Shown: positions 1 through 11,160 of the stretch, piece after piece | Layout: each line of letters starts with the position of its first letter | Numbering within the stretch: the stretch's first letter is position 1 | Assembly (NCBI GenBank): GCA_023053575.1 | Contig: JAKZAP010000006.1 | Span: forward strand, 11,417,280 to 11,481,279 | DNA: 64,000 bases | Reading direction: 5' to 3' | Source: Branchinecta lynchi | Taxonomy: Eukaryota > Arthropoda > Branchiopoda > Anostraca > Branchinectidae | Program-made: the position numbers and the translations under genes | Notes under the pieces: model-generated | What the model was told of the DNA's origin: nothing | Databases searched by the model: none | The model's input: the letters and a program-made list of their open reading frames with translations, nothing else

Positions 1-2160
1 CAACTCCCCCATCCATGGTCGCATACAGTTCGAACGCATGTCTTACATGTCGAGTTCATAGATTCTTATCACCCATTAAGTTTCACTCGAATCAGACCAC
101 TCGTTCGCAATTTGCAGCAGTTTCCATATTTCCCTTCCCTCGCTCCCCCCAAGATGCTGCCTGCAAAGTTTCGTTCTCTTAGTACATCTGGAACTATTCT
201 AACTCGCGACTACCGTAATTCTAGGACCCCCCCCCCCCCCCAGAGCCCCGAAACCATCTGGCTCCGTCAGTTTCGCATATAGGCCTAATGCATATTCTCC
301 CAATTAAGTTCCGTCCCAATCCCTTTGCTTTAAGCGTTTTTTTTAGTTTTCCTCCCCCCCCCCCATCCCCCGCAGGTATCGGACCCGATCCAGACTTGAC
401 ACCGAACATCTGAGGCGATAGCTCTTTCGAACTGACAAGTTTCATTTAAATCCGATCACCCGTTCAAAAGTTATGCAGGCCACTAGATTCCGGACTCCCC
501 ATCCATCCACTCCCCCCCCCCGATGGTCGGATCGGAGAAACGACTATTCTCAAGTCAATCTGTTCGGATCCCTTAAATACCTGAAAAGTTCCATCGTCCT
601 AGCACATCAAGAAGTACGCCGGACTCGCGGGATCACTAGAAGTCCGCCCCCCCCCTAACTCCCCCACAGTGCCCGGATCCGGTCCAGTTATGTCAATGAC
701 GTATCTAGGACTTGTGCTTTTTCTTCCCACCAAGTTTCATCCCTATCCCTCCACTCTAAGAGTTTGTCAAGATTTCCGGTTCCCTCCACCAGCTCCCCCC
801 CCCCCCAGTGTCATCGGAGCCGGTCCGGATTTAAAGTGGGACGTCTGAGACACGAGGTCATCCTAAATATCAACTTTCATCAAGATCCGATCAACCGTTC
901 GCAAGATAAAAATACCTCAATTTTGGCTTCCCCGTCCCTCCACCCCCCCCCCCCACCCCCCAGATGGTCGGATCGGGGAAGTGACTATTTCGTGTTTAAT
1001 CTGGTCAGGTCCTTGACATGCTTGCCAATTTCCATTGTCCTAGCACATCAGGAAGCATCGAACTCGCGGGATCACTAGAAATTAGGACTCCCCCCCCAAC
1101 TCCCCCAAAGTGACCGGACCCGTTCCGGTTATGTCAGTCAGGTATCTAGGACTTGTGCTTGTTCTTTCTACCAAGTTTCATCCGGATCTCTCCACTCTAA
1201 GCGTTTTTCAAGATTTCCGGTTTCCCCTTCCAGCTCCCCCCAATGTCACCGGATCCGGTCTGGATTTAAAATTGAACGTCTGATACACGAGGTCCTTCCA
1301 TATACCAAGTTTCATTAAGATCCGATGACCCGTTCGTAAGCTAAAAATATATAATTTTTCCTAATTTTTCCGGATTCCCCGTCCCTCTACTCCCCTCAAG
1401 ATGGTCGGATCGGGGAAGCGATTATTTGTAATTTAATCTGAGCGCGGTCGCTGCACGACTCAGAGGTTCGTGGTTCGATCCAGCATTTTGGCAGCGCTCT
1501 TTTTGCTACGTTTCGCTCCGCTTTTGCTTTATAGTTGCCGGACTCCCGGATCCGGGGAAAGTAGGATTGGGTGAAGCGATTAATTGTAAGTTGATCTGGT
1601 CCGCCCACCTGGAAGTACATTAACTACGGATCGTCGGAATTTCGGAACCCCCCTCCAACTCCCCCCCCCCCAGTGTCCGAATCCGGTCCAGTTCTGTCAG
1701 TGATGTATATAGAGCTTGTGCTTATTCTTACCACCAAGTTTCATTCCGATCGGTCCACTCTGAGAGTTTCACAGGATTTCCGGTTCCCCCCTTCGACCAA
1801 CCCCCAAGACTCATCGGATCCGGTCCCGACTTGAAATGAGACATCTGAGACACGAGATCTTTCCAGATATCAAGTTTCATTAAGATCCGATCACCCGTTC
1901 GAAAGTTATGAATGTCTCTATTTCCCGGATTCCGCACCCTCCCCCTCCCCCACGATGGTCGGACCGGGCAAGTGACTATTTCCAACTTAGTCTGGTCGAG
2001 TCCCTGATATGCCTGCGAAGTTTCATCGTCCTAGCTTTCGTGGAAGTGCCCGAACTATTATTTATGTTTCTTGACTATGTCAAAGTTAATCAGGTCGGGT
2101 CCCCGATTCAACTTTTAACAATATATACTCCCGCATTCGCTCTCTAATACATCCAATATT
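1..2160. repeat. C-rich imperfect tandem repeat, about 435-bp units
   Basis: Degenerate head-to-tail repeat. The anchor TCCGATCACCCGTTC or close variants begins near 451, 886, 1321 and 1886, and a second anchor GGTCGGATCGGGG near 523, 965, 1403 and 1958, giving units of about 435 bp with one longer interval. Units contain runs of 8 to 14 C that differ between copies. Related single units, mostly in the opposite orientation, recur near 10430-11160, 11755-11910, 12730-13205 and 22280-22410. A weak tRNA-like segment (GGTTCGATCC box B) lies near 1440-1490. No credible gene. Confidence 0.7.
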
Positions 2161-2188
2161 CCTGACAAGTTCCATTATCCTAACTTGT

Positions 2189-2643
2189 CACTTGAGAATG
2201 GTGTCACATGCGTCACTTGTGAAAGTAAGTAGTGTCACTTTCTAAATTTGCACACGGAGAAAATGTCACTTGATAGTAGTGTCACATGCGTCACTTGTGA
2301 AAGTAGTGTCACTTTCTAAATTTGCACAAGGAGAAAATGTCACTTGAGAGTAGTGTCACATGCGTCACTTTTGAAAGTAGTGTCACTTTCTAAATTTGCA
2401 CAAGGAGAAAATGTCACTTGAGAGTAGTGTCACATGCGTCACTTGTGAAAGTAGTGTCACTTTCTAAATTTACACAAGGAGAAAATGTCACTTGAGAGTA
2501 GTGTCACATGCGTCACTTGTGAAAGTAGTGTCACTTTCTAAATTTGCACAAGGAGAAAATGTCACTTGAGAGTAGTGTCACATGCGTCACTTGTGAAAGT
2601 AGTGTCACTTTCTAAATTTGCACGAGGAGAAAATGTCACTTGC
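2189..2643. repeat. 74-bp minisatellite, about 6 copies
   Basis: The phrase CACTTGAGAGTAGTGTCACATG or a variant starts at 2189, 2267, 2341, 2415, 2489, 2563 and 2637. The period is exactly 74 bp except for the first unit, which has 4 extra bases. Copies differ by only a few substitutions, so the array is recent or homogenised. Short internal GTCAC/GTGAC inverted motifs let each unit fold. Confidence 0.92.
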
Positions 2644-2798
2644 TGCAGGCAATGGAATTTGGAATTGAATATGGCAAGTCTGTTGACTGACTAGATTACA
2701 AAAAATGAAGCAGGGCGGGTAAAGGCCATTAATAAAGCAGTTGTGAACTCCGAACACGGGTGGACCAGCCGATCCATTCGTGGTGTAAGGACATGTCG

Positions 2799-3101
2799 AG
2801 CGTGTTCCACCCTTCTAACAATAGTAACTATGACTTACTATTTTCGTTCCAGCCCCGTAAAAAGTTGCTACTCTGACCGTTACAACCTTCTCGAAATAGT
2901 AACTAATACTAACTATTTGCTTACCATGCTCGGGAGCGTATTAAGCGTGGTAACTACGCATCTCTGTAACGTGATTGGTCGGATTCGCCCGTGGCATGAA
3001 ATTCTGTTGGAAAATAGAAAAATAGTTCCAGCCTTGACGGCAGAAAGCCAGAATTCGTTACGTCATGCGTATTAACTACGTTAAGTAGGGTGGAACACGC
3101 T
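2799..3101 (+). mobile_element. MITE-like element with AGCGTGTTCCACCCT ends
   Basis: A 303-bp segment starts AGCGTGTTCCACCCT and ends with its near-perfect reverse complement AGGGTGGAACACGCT. It contains repeated TAGTAACTA motifs. A second full-length diverged copy lies at 23578-23899 and a partial reversed copy near 19500-19606. No convincing target-site duplication was seen and the superfamily is unknown. The open frame across it is not coding. Confidence 0.65.
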
Positions 3102-3166
3102 TGGAATCATTGTCGTCACTGCAGCTAGATCGGGTTTATCGAAACAAATAGTTGGATCCTTATATA

Positions 3167-3690
3167 GAACGTGTCCGAAAGCTTTTTGGTGTTGTAAATG
3201 CTGCATTAATGCTGCATTTTCTTTTCTTTTTTTGTCTCCCCCCCCCCCCCCAGTGTCATCGGAGTCCGAAAGCTGTTACCTTTCTTTCTTCTCTGACACT
3301 TCTAGAATACCAAAATTTAAGTCAAGAAGAAGAAGAAGAAAACAGAATTAGCTGTGTAAAGCTGACAAAATGGATGAGCTACTGATATCCAACCTTCTTA
3401 TCTTTCCTTTCTTCGTTATGATCGCCAGTTCTCTTAAATTTGGTATTATTGCCGAATTGTCAGTTGTCTTTTTGAATTTGTTACGTTTGCCGCCGAAAAC
3501 ACTGAGAGAATCGCCATACTCCTCAGTTTCTTCATGATAATTTAGCATTCTTGCTGAATTTGTCGATGAATTTTACGCCGAATTAATGCTGCATTAATTC
3601 AGCGAAAATTTAAGTCCGAAAGCGAAATGCTGCATAAAATGCTGAATTAATTCAGCATTTTCGTTCGTTTCGGAGCTTTCGGACGCGTTC
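3167..3690 (+). mobile_element. MITE with GAACGTGTCCGAAAGCT terminal inverted repeats
   Basis: A 524-bp element opens with GAACGTGTCCGAAAGCT (3167-3183) and closes with AGCTTTCGGACGCGTTC (3674-3690), 16 of 17 complementary. Its interior carries GCTGAATTAATGCAGC-like palindromes. A second copy of its right half is at 13776-13908. It ends 63 bp before the first visible host exon, so it lies in an intron of the CRYZL1-like gene. Confidence 0.7.
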
Positions 3691-3753
3691 ATAGTCTAAA
3701 AAGTATGGAATTGTCGCCACAGGCTGACTGTTCATTCCGGCCTGTATTCTTAG

Positions 3754-3822
3754 GTCTTCTTCCAATGGATTATGGCCAGTCTGGATGTGCAGAGTTTGTT
3801 GTCTTGAACGAATACGATTTGG
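3754..3822 (+). CDS. cryzl1-like: CRYZL1-like quinone oxidoreductase-like protein, internal exon (first visible)
   Basis: This 69-bp exon is preceded by TATTCTTAG and followed by GTAAGT at 3823. It enters with two bases completing a codon and leaves one base over, so it joins in phase to the exon at 7226. It encodes a peptide beginning LLPMDYGQSGCAEFVVLNEY, which resembles the part of CRYZL1 (quinone oxidoreductase-like 1, a zinc-free medium-chain dehydrogenase/reductase) where the N-terminal GroES-like domain meets the cofactor domain. Upstream coding exons were not found in 1-3753 and probably lie before the window. The assignment rests on family memory and on all six exons agreeing in order and phase. 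Confidence 0.8.
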
Positions 3823-3956
3823 GTAAGTCCATTTGAAATGTCTCGAGTCTTCTTAGTATTTAAGAAAGAAGGCGAATTAGGCTACTTATCATTTTGTTCC
3901 AGCTCACTCCGCACCCATTTACATGTATGAATGTTGATTAGCGAAACAAGGCATTT

Positions 3957-4640
3957 AGATAGATAGATAGATAAACCTTCTTATTCCCCAAAAACTTATC
4001 ATAGCTCACGCCAAATTTGTTTGGTATAGTCATGGATGCAACTTACGAGCACACACATAAATCATAATAGGCCTGCGCTACAACGGTCATAAATAACATT
4101 ATAAACTTAAACTAGCAGCTCAGCTTATGCTTCGTTATACAACTTTAAAAATGAAGGAACGAAACTCTTTGCAAACCTCTGGTGGGCATATTTGATCGGC
4201 TGTAACTTTGTAACCGCAGTTGCTACCTTGCGAGGGAGCCTTTTTGTCAGCTTTTCAGAAGGGAAAATATTTTTGTGGATTGGGTGATTCAGAGATTTGA
4301 CACCAAACTCCATGCAGAGTTTCAGCCTTCGATCATGTAAGGAGGCGATTTCGAATTTAAGTAGTAACTCTTCATAGGACCTCTCGGCCACCTTTGACGC
4401 TATGATTAGAGCTCTTTCTTGAATCTTCTTAATTCCGGCGGTCTATTCTAAAGTTGGTCGGTTAAATTAAATGTAAATCCGGAGCAAGTGTTTAGTGGGT
4501 GCCCCATGCCTGGACATGAGCTTAAGCTTCTGAAGTCCAGCATTTCCTCGCTTTATCATGCTAGTCGTCTGTGCTTCCCATTCTAAATCTTGAGTTAAGA
4601 TTATATCCCTAGGAGTAAAATTTTGTCTAATCTCAAGGAG
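3957..4640 (-). mobile_element. 5'-truncated LINE 3' end, C-terminus of ORF2
   Basis: On the minus strand an open frame (4391-4125, extending upstream in frame through ...QERALIIASKVAERSY) contains SYEELLLKFEIASLHDRR, a pattern typical of the region after the reverse transcriptase domain in CR1/jockey-like ORF2 proteins. The minus-strand 3' end finishes in a (TATC)n tail at 3957-3975. This is a dead 5'-truncated copy in a host intron. A similar (GATA)n tract at 10590-10660 may mark another 3' end. Confidence 0.55.
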
Positions 4641-4721
4641 TCTGAAATTTCAGGTAGAAAAGTGGGGTTGAAAGATTTAAAAGAAGAAATTGTCGTAGTG
4701 CACGATTTACTATCATTCACA

Positions 4722-4965
4722 GTCTGGGGCAATCTGGGCCCAGTTGCCCATGAACAGGGTGGGTGCGGGAGGTGCAACTTAATAAGTACTTTCCCAACCC
4801 TAGGACATACAAGTACCGTCCTGCAAGTATCGTCCTGATCTACCTCCGGTCAAGTCATGAACATCAGAGGGTCACGAACTTTACTCTGGGGCAATCTGGG
4901 CCCAGTTGCCCATGAACAGGGTGGGTGCGGGAGGTGAAACTTAATAAGTACTTTCGGAACCCTAG
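4722..4965 (+). repeat. 158-bp direct duplication
   Basis: Two copies of a segment beginning CTGGGGCAATCTGGGCCCAG, at about 4724-4806 and 4882-4964, share about 80 bp and both end near CTTAATAAGTACTTTC. A third weaker relative lies near 5765. This is intronic and has no coding signal. Confidence 0.7.
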
Positions 4966-4984
4966 GACTTATGATACGATATTG

Positions 4985-5701
4985 GGAGAGATTGGGAGGG
5001 ACCTAGGGGCAGGCTCCTGAAAGCGGCATATTTGGAAGTTTGAAAGATTTGGGTGGCCGGAACAAATTAAAATAATAATTGAAGATTGTGGTCTAGGGAG
5101 AATGTGGAATAAGGGAGCAGGGCCATCATATCCACTAGGGGAGATAGCCAAGATAGTAAAAGCTAGGCTAAAAGACCAGGAGATTTAATTGTGGAGTTGC
5201 GGTGTGCGGAGTTCGTATTCTTTGAAGTGGTATGTTTCGGCTAAAAAGGTATGGGGGGAGGAACTGTTTTCAAAGCGGGGCTTGGACCAGAGGAATTTAA
5301 ATGGATGGTGAGTCTGCGGGCGGATTCTCTACCGTTGGGGGAAAGAAGAAAGTTTATAGGTAAATTTAAGCTATGTTCTGGTCTTACTTCTGCCGTATAT
5401 GTGGTTCACTAAGGGAGGATATCTTGCATCTGGTGGGTAGATGCGTGGAGTTAAATGATCTTCTGTAAAAATATTTTTGGACATAATAGGATGGAGGATG
5501 AGAATTTGGTTAAAGTTGTGGGGAAGAAAAATTTGGGGACCTTCTTTGGCTTGGGAGGTTCCTCAAGCAGTATATGGAGCATCGGGGGGCGTTTTTTGGA
5601 GTAAGGATTCGCTCGTGTAAACATTATGTTTCTGATTTTTTTTTTTTTTTTTTTCCTGTCATGGCCCCACGGGCTTTTTGGAAATAAATTCATTCATTCA
5701 T
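4985..5701 (+). mobile_element. 5'-truncated LINE, ORF2 C-terminal zinc knuckle and 3' tail
   Basis: Around 5375-5455 one frame reads SYFCRICGSLREDILHLVGR followed by CVELND, a C-x2-C ... H-x4-C knuckle of the kind found at the C-terminus of LINE ORF2 proteins. Downstream is a T-rich stretch, then CATGGCCCCACGGGCTTTTT and a TTCATTCATTCA tail ending about 5701. The frame is broken by stops. The same family occurs at 7498-7960 (reverse strand) and 17680-18120. Confidence 0.6.
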
Positions 5702-5867
5702 ACACAAGTACAAGGAATTTGACCGACCTGTATCTACCTCCGGTCAAGTTATGAACAGTATTCATTGGGTAATTTAGGCCAGGCTGTCCCTGAACAGGGT
5801 GGGTATGAGGGTTGGGCCCACCAAAAGCCACAAATATACCCCAATGCCCACCATTATACCAAGTTTC

Positions 5868-6726
5868 AACTTCGCCAGATCCAGTCTTCGCCAGACTCCT
5901 TGAACATTTTTACTATTAAAATTTAGAAAAGGATTGAGGCCAAATAGCTAATAATCTGAGAAAACCAAGTTCAATTTGGATTCATCGTGTGCGTTTACCA
6001 CTATAAGTCATATCTGTTTTGACGAAATAGATCGCAACTTCCTGCCTTACTTCTGCCAATTTTCCAGTTTCGGGGGAATTCCGGAACTACTCGTCCGGCG
6101 AAAAAATACAGCTCAAAAACAAATTCAGCGTATCTCCTTACCCCTATATCCAACATCTAATCAACTTCAAATAAAAACTTAACTTATAACAAATTTTCCG
6201 GTTTCAGCCGGATTACGGGCAACTATATATCCGCGTAAAAATTGATGGTCATATTCAGATTCAGCATCTCTTCATACCCCTAAATCGGACATCTAATCAA
6301 CTACAAATACAACTTTTTCTTTTAACAAATTTTCCGGTTTTGGCCGGATTCTGGTCTAACTACTTGTCCTGGTAGAAAATTATTTTCATATCAGTGTTCA
6401 GCATGTCTTCTTACCCTTAAATCGTACATCTAATCAACTTCAAATAAAACTTTAGTTCTAATAAACTTTCCGGTGGCCGGATTCCGGGCGAACTACTTGT
6501 CCGGCGAGAAAATGGTTTTCATAATAGTGTCCACCATGTCTTCTTACCCCTAAACTTCTAACCCGCTCTCCCACCCCTAAATCTAGGGCTAAAGAGCCCA
6601 TCTACGAACCAAGTTTCATCAAAATATCCCATTCCCTTCGAGAGTTATCGTGCTTACAGACGGACAGACGGACAACTTTTATGATGTCATAGGTATCCCC
6701 CCACTTACATTTTGGGATCCCAAAAA
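5868..6726 (-). mobile_element. TTTTTGGGATCCCA-family element (copy a, reversed, truncated)
   Basis: Minus-strand copy of a family also found at 8708-10132, 15778-16609 and 33975-35065. The intact end (6700-6726) has GGGATCCC next to GTAAGTGG on the minus strand and a GACGGACAGACGGACAACTT stretch. The interior repeats units containing CCGGAATCCGGCCxAAACCGG and GTTGATTAGATG. The other end is lost around 5868. It is non-coding and lies in a host intron. Confidence 0.65.
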
Positions 6727-7225
6727 CGGTGAAAACCGAAACCTGCGACAGCGCTCACAAAGGGGGATCGTTCGTAAATGAACACTCCACTAATAATTTT
6801 CACAGACAAACAAAAAAATGGCTGAAACGTAACTTATCTGACTATCACGGGTAATGCAGCGTTTTTCCTATTTTTCGCTAGCCGTTTCATAAAACGAAAA
6901 ACCCTGGTTTTGATGAATTCAAATTGCGCGGCTACGTGTGAGCTTGGTCTTCTCGGAATATGTATTGGTTTGTTGAGCACTTTTGCTAAAGAATTCGTGG
7001 CCTCGTTACCATAGTTGGCCCAACCTTGTCCAGTTTTCGCGGTTAACCACGGATAACCTCGTTTTCTTGCTTGAGCCGGAAGAGAACCCTTGCCAAGAAA
7101 GCGGAACACTTAGAATGTTTACTACTGATAGAAGGCTGGAACACAGCCTCATTGACAATCTTAAAAGGCTTTATTAAAGGTTGTTAGAATAGTCGCATGG
7201 CCATTTTAGCCCGTGTCTATTACAG
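6727..7225. other. Intronic sequence, no gene recognised
   Basis: I see no coding signal here. A short stretch at 7110-7150 (AGAAGGCTGGAACACAGCC) resembles the end of the AGCGTGTTCCACCCT MITE. A good 3' splice site (TATTACAG) at 7218-7225 leads into the next exon of the CRYZL1-like gene. Confidence 0.5.
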
Positions 7226-7336
7226 TCAAGAAGCCTGTATCTGTTACATTCGTGGAAGCCGCTGGTACGATCGGCGACGCAGTCAAAGCCTACACTGCCC
7301 TGCACTATCTTGGAAGAATGTGCTCTGGAGATACTA
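7226..7336 (+). CDS. cryzl1-like: CRYZL1-like quinone oxidoreductase-like protein, internal exon
   Basis: A 111-bp exon between TATTACAG and GTAAGT (7337). Taking one base from the previous exon, it encodes VKKPVSVTFVEAAGTIGDAV followed by KAYTALHYLGRMCSGDT. The EAAG.I.D.V.AYTALHYL block is the clearest CRYZL1 signature and lies just before the Rossmann fold. It leaves one base to complete a codon with the next exon. A reverse-strand open frame over the same bases is a shadow of this exon. Confidence 0.88.
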
Positions 7337-7497
7337 GTAAGTCCGAATTTCCTAGTAGGCTGACACATCATTAAATGTTCTTAAAGGTTGACTATCGATC
7401 TAGTTTCCTGACTCGGTCATACAGATACTGCATTCAGTTCTCATTGCTCTAGCGGCGAGAACGCAACTAATACGGCACCTTTTACCCTCGGCTGATG

Positions 7498-7960
7498 TAT
7501 GAATGAATGAATGAATGATTTATTTGCACATCAAAGCCATCCGGCCATCATGCAACAAAACGAAACAAAAAGTAAACAATCTTACATGCGCATATACACA
7601 CTAACAAACTCTTAATATTTTTAATTTACACTGAATACTTTCTTAGCACTAAAAACACAATTTCCCCATCAGAAGAAATCTTTCCGGTGTTTAAAAGCTA
7701 ACCTGAGGAACTTCCCAGTAATTCTTATTTCTTTAAAATCTTTACTTCCCATCATTTTAATAATCCATTTCTTATCAGTTCCTCCCACCCCGAAAATCTC
7801 CTCCCCCGTAACTCTCTACAATCACACAAAAGGTGGCATACATCCTCGTTCATTTCTCCACACATAGGACAGAAGTAGTAAGGACCCGATCTTTCCTCTT
7901 TGTTCCGCTTATTTGGCTTGTTATAATTTGTTTACCGATAAATACTATTCAGTTCTCTGC
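7498..7960 (-). mobile_element. 5'-truncated LINE (reverse), ORF2 zinc knuckle and TTCA tail
   Basis: On the minus strand near 7880-7790 a frame reads YYFCPMCGEMNEDVCHLLCD then CREL, the same C-x2-C...H-x4-C knuckle as the copies at about 5400 and 17800. The minus-strand 3' end carries AATAAATCATTCATTCATTC at 7517-7498. It is an inactive copy in the host intron between the exons at 7226 and 8374. Confidence 0.62.
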
Positions 7961-8128
7961 CATTCAATCTTAGCAAACGTTGACAACATAACGACAATGT
8001 CTGATGAAATTATACATATTTCCTAGTAGGCTGAAAAGTTTAAAAGTTTTGAAAGTTCAATTATGCTTTACTTGATGATGCCACACAGCAAGCGTCTTTG
8101 TCGAAGATGAAAGCTAACTCCCAAAAAT

Positions 8129-8200
8129 CATCAATTATGACAATTAATATGTTTAATTGTCATAATTGATAAACCATTAACTACACTGAGTTAATGGTTT
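8129..8200. repeat. Two adjacent perfect hairpins
   Basis: ATCAATTATGACAATTAA, a 4-base loop, then its reverse complement (about 8131-8170) is immediately followed by AAACCATTAACT, a short loop, then AGTTAATGGTTT (8171-8200). Downstream (8230-8265) is the reversed core CCAGGGTCCTCTTCAGGCTG that recurs elsewhere in the window. Confidence 0.7.
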
Positions 8201-8373
8201 AGAAATAATATTTGTCATTGATGTTTAGGACCTTCCTGGCCAGGGTCCTCTTCAGGCTGTGGCTGGAAATGCTGGAATAAACGAACCTGCAGGGCTTGGC
8301 TCATTTTTTGACATATGATTCTCAGTCAGCTAAGTATTTATCAGGAGTTAATTAAAGAATAATATTTTTCTAG

Positions 8374-8624
8374 TTCTCATACTTGACGGCGCTTCGCCTG
8401 CGGGTAGCCTCGCCCTCCAATTAGCTGGACTAGGAGGCGTGAGAGTGTTGACCACTGCCTCCTCTCAGGAAGAAATTAACTACCTTCAAGGTATGCAGCC
8501 TCCCCCTGGAAAGACGATTGACGTGTCCGAAAGGATGTCTGCCCTGAGGGAAATCTGTTTGGAGGAAACGTGTGGTCTCGGCGTGGATCTCGTAGTCGAC
8601 TTCGGGCCCAGCCACTCAATCAAT
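8374..8624 (+). CDS. cryzl1-like: CRYZL1-like quinone oxidoreductase-like protein, Rossmann-fold exon
   Basis: A 251-bp exon follows the strong acceptor ATATTTTTCTAG and precedes GTGAGT at 8625. It completes the split codon of the 7226 exon and ends in phase 0. The product includes ILILDGASPAGSLALQLAGL, which corresponds to the NAD(P)-binding first beta strand and glycine-rich turn of the MDR cofactor domain, and CLEETCGLGVDLVVDFG, matching the CLEETGGLGVDIV-type block of CRYZL1. The family is expected to be a cytosolic oxidoreductase without catalytic zinc; the substrate is not evident from sequence. Confidence 0.88.
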
Positions 8625-8707
8625 GTGAGTTGCAGCTCAGTTTAAATAGCGGTTTCTTAGCTGCTATAACGGAATCTGAACACATCTCTAAATTTTTCAC
8701 CACCATG

Positions 8708-10132
8708 TTTTTGGGATCCCAAAACGTAAGTGGAGGGATACCTATGACATCGCAAAAGTTGTCCGTCCGTCCGTCTGTCCGTCCGTCTGTAAGCATGATA
8801 ACTCTCGAAGGGAATGAGATATTTTGATGAAACTTGGTGTGAGGGTTCGTTGGGTCGTCGGACCAGTCATGTTCGTAGATGGGCTTTGTAGCTCTACATT
8901 TAGGGGTGGGGGAGGGGATTCAAATAAGGGACAAACAAAATATTTTGAAACAGCTAATGTGATAGTCGATTATGGGGTAAGAAGACATGCTGAACACGAT
9001 GGTGAAAACCATTTTGTCGTCGGACATGTAGTTCGCCCGGAATCCGGCCAAAACCGGAAAGTTTGTCGAAAGTACAAGTTTTATTTGAAGTTGATTAGAT
9101 GTTCGATTTAGGGGCAGGAAGACATGCTGAAGACGATGGTGTAAATTATTTTCTCGACGGACAAGTATTTCGCCCGGAATCCGGCCCAAACCGGAAAGTT
9201 TGTTGAAAGTAAAAGTTTTATTTGAAATTGATTAGATGTTCGATTTAGGGGTAGGAAGACATGCTGAAGACGATGGTGAAAACTTTTTTCTCGATGGACA
9301 ACTATTTCGCCCGGAATCCGGCCCAAACCGGAAAGTTTGTTGAAAGTAAAAGTTTTATTTGAAGTTGATTAAATGTTCGATTTAGAGGTAGGGAGACATG
9401 CTGAAGACGATGGTGAAAACTATTTTCTCGACGGACAAGTATTTCGACCGGAATCCGGCCCAAACCGGAAAGTTTGTCAAAATTAAAAGTTTTGTTTGGA
9501 GTTGATTAGATGTTTGATTTAGGGCAAGAAGACATGCTGAACACTTATGTGAAAACAAGTTTCTACCCGGAGATGTAGTTCGTCCGGAATCCGGTCAAAC
9601 CGGAAAACTGTTGGAAGTCAAAGTTTTATTTCTAGTTGATTAGATAAGCGATTTAGGGGTAAGAAGAGATGCTGAGTCCCTGTGTGACAATCGTATTTTA
9701 CCCGGACATATAGTTCGACCGGAATCCGGCTGGAATCGGAAAATTTGTTATAAGCTAAATTTCTATTTGAAGTTGATTAGATGTTCATTACTGGGGAAAG
9801 AAGATACCCTGATTTCGTCTTTGAGCTTTCTTTTTTCGCCGGACAAGTAGTTCTGGAGTTCGGCCGGAACCGGGAAATTGGCAGAAGTGGCAGGAAGTTT
9901 TCGTTAAAACAGATATGACTTATAGGGGTAAACACACATGCTGAATCCAATTCTGAACTTGGTTTTCTCAGGTGATTAGCTATTTGGCCTTAATCTGTTT
10001 CTGAATTTTAATTGTAAAAATGTTCAAGGAGTCTGGCGAAGACTGGATCTGGCTAAGACAAGACCCAGTTGTCTGGATCAGATATTGAATTTTTGGGATC
10101 CCATCGAAAACTTTGGTCTTGTTTATGTTCAA
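8708..10132 (+). mobile_element. TTTTTGGGATCCCA-family element (copy b, most complete)
   Basis: It starts TTTTTGGGATCCCAAAACG and ends TTTTTGGGATCCCATCGAAA then ACTTTGGTCTTGTT. Near the left end are GTCCGTCCGTCTGT runs. The interior has about seven imperfect units of about 137 bp; GTTGATTAGATG-type anchors fall at 9090, 9228, 9364, 9501, 9634 and 9771. Each unit holds CCGGAATCCGGCC and AAGACATGCTGAA. There is no transposase frame. It sits in the large intron between host exons 8374 and 14070. Confidence 0.72.
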
Positions 10133-10429
10133 TCGTGTCTTATCAGGGCAGGGAGAGATGACCGGAAAAGACAATCCTTCGTTGTTTTTTGTATCCCACT
10201 TCACTATATTCAAGTGCCACATAACGATCGTAGACTGTAAAAAAAAATCTTGCAGTATTTGCTACTGGGATTAATATTGTCTCTACTAAGATATGATTAT
10301 TTCTAATTCGGATTAATCTTATCCCAGTGGAGATAAGGTTAATCACAGTAGTAAATACTGCAGTTATCTTCTTACTCGGGGGAACTTTTTACAGTGTAAA
10401 GTCTGTAGGTCTTCCCGGTTTTGCTAGTT

Positions 10430-11160
10430 TGGGCACTTCCACATAAGCTAGGACGATGAACCTTGGCAGGCATATCAGAGACCTGACCATATTAACTTTG
10501 AAATAATCATTTCCCCGATCCGGCCATCATAGGGGGAGTAGAGGGATGGGGAATCCGGAATCTAATGATATGCATAACTTTTGGAACGGGTATGTCAGAT
10601 ATATAGATAAATAGATGGATAGATATAGATAGATATTTTTATTGATCTAACTCGTAGCGCCGACATGGCACTACATTCGACGACCATTACATTTAATGTG
10701 TTAAGATGCTTGAATATATACAATTATTACATAAAAGAAAATAAATCATTTGGAATTCACTAGCAAACTTAGCAGGCATTTTAAGGACCGGATTCAGCGA
10801 CCGGAAACCTCGTGAACGCTTAGAGTCGAGGGATCGAGATGGAACTTGGTGGGAGAAACAAGCATAAATCCTAGAGGCATTATTGACAAAACAGGACCGG
10901 ATCGTGTCACAGTGGGGGTAGTTGGGAGGGATTTCCGGAATTCCGGTGATCGCGAGTTAGGATACGAGGACCATGAAACTTTTCAGGCATTTTAAGGTAC
11001 CGGATTCATCGACCGGAAATTTGGTGAAACGCTTAGAGTCTAGGGATTGGGAGGGAACTTGGTGAGAAGAACCAGGACAAACCCCTGGATACACTATTGA
11101 CCAAGTTTATTCACTGTGGGGCTTAGTTTCCCGGAATTCGTGTGATCGCGAGAGTTGCTT
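10430..11160 (-). repeat. Reversed units of the C-rich repeat family, with GATA tract
   Basis: Minus-strand relatives of the 1-2160 array. They show the reverse of the GGTCGGATCGGGG anchor near 10515 and two tandem stretches beginning AACTTNGCAGGCATTTTAAGG near 10770 and 10980. A (GATA)n-like tract lies at 10590-10660. Intronic and non-coding. Confidence 0.55.

Noticed and set aside
2189..2643. CRISPR-like array
   Set aside because: Repeats are contiguous 74-bp units without unique spacers, in a eukaryotic genome; it is a minisatellite.
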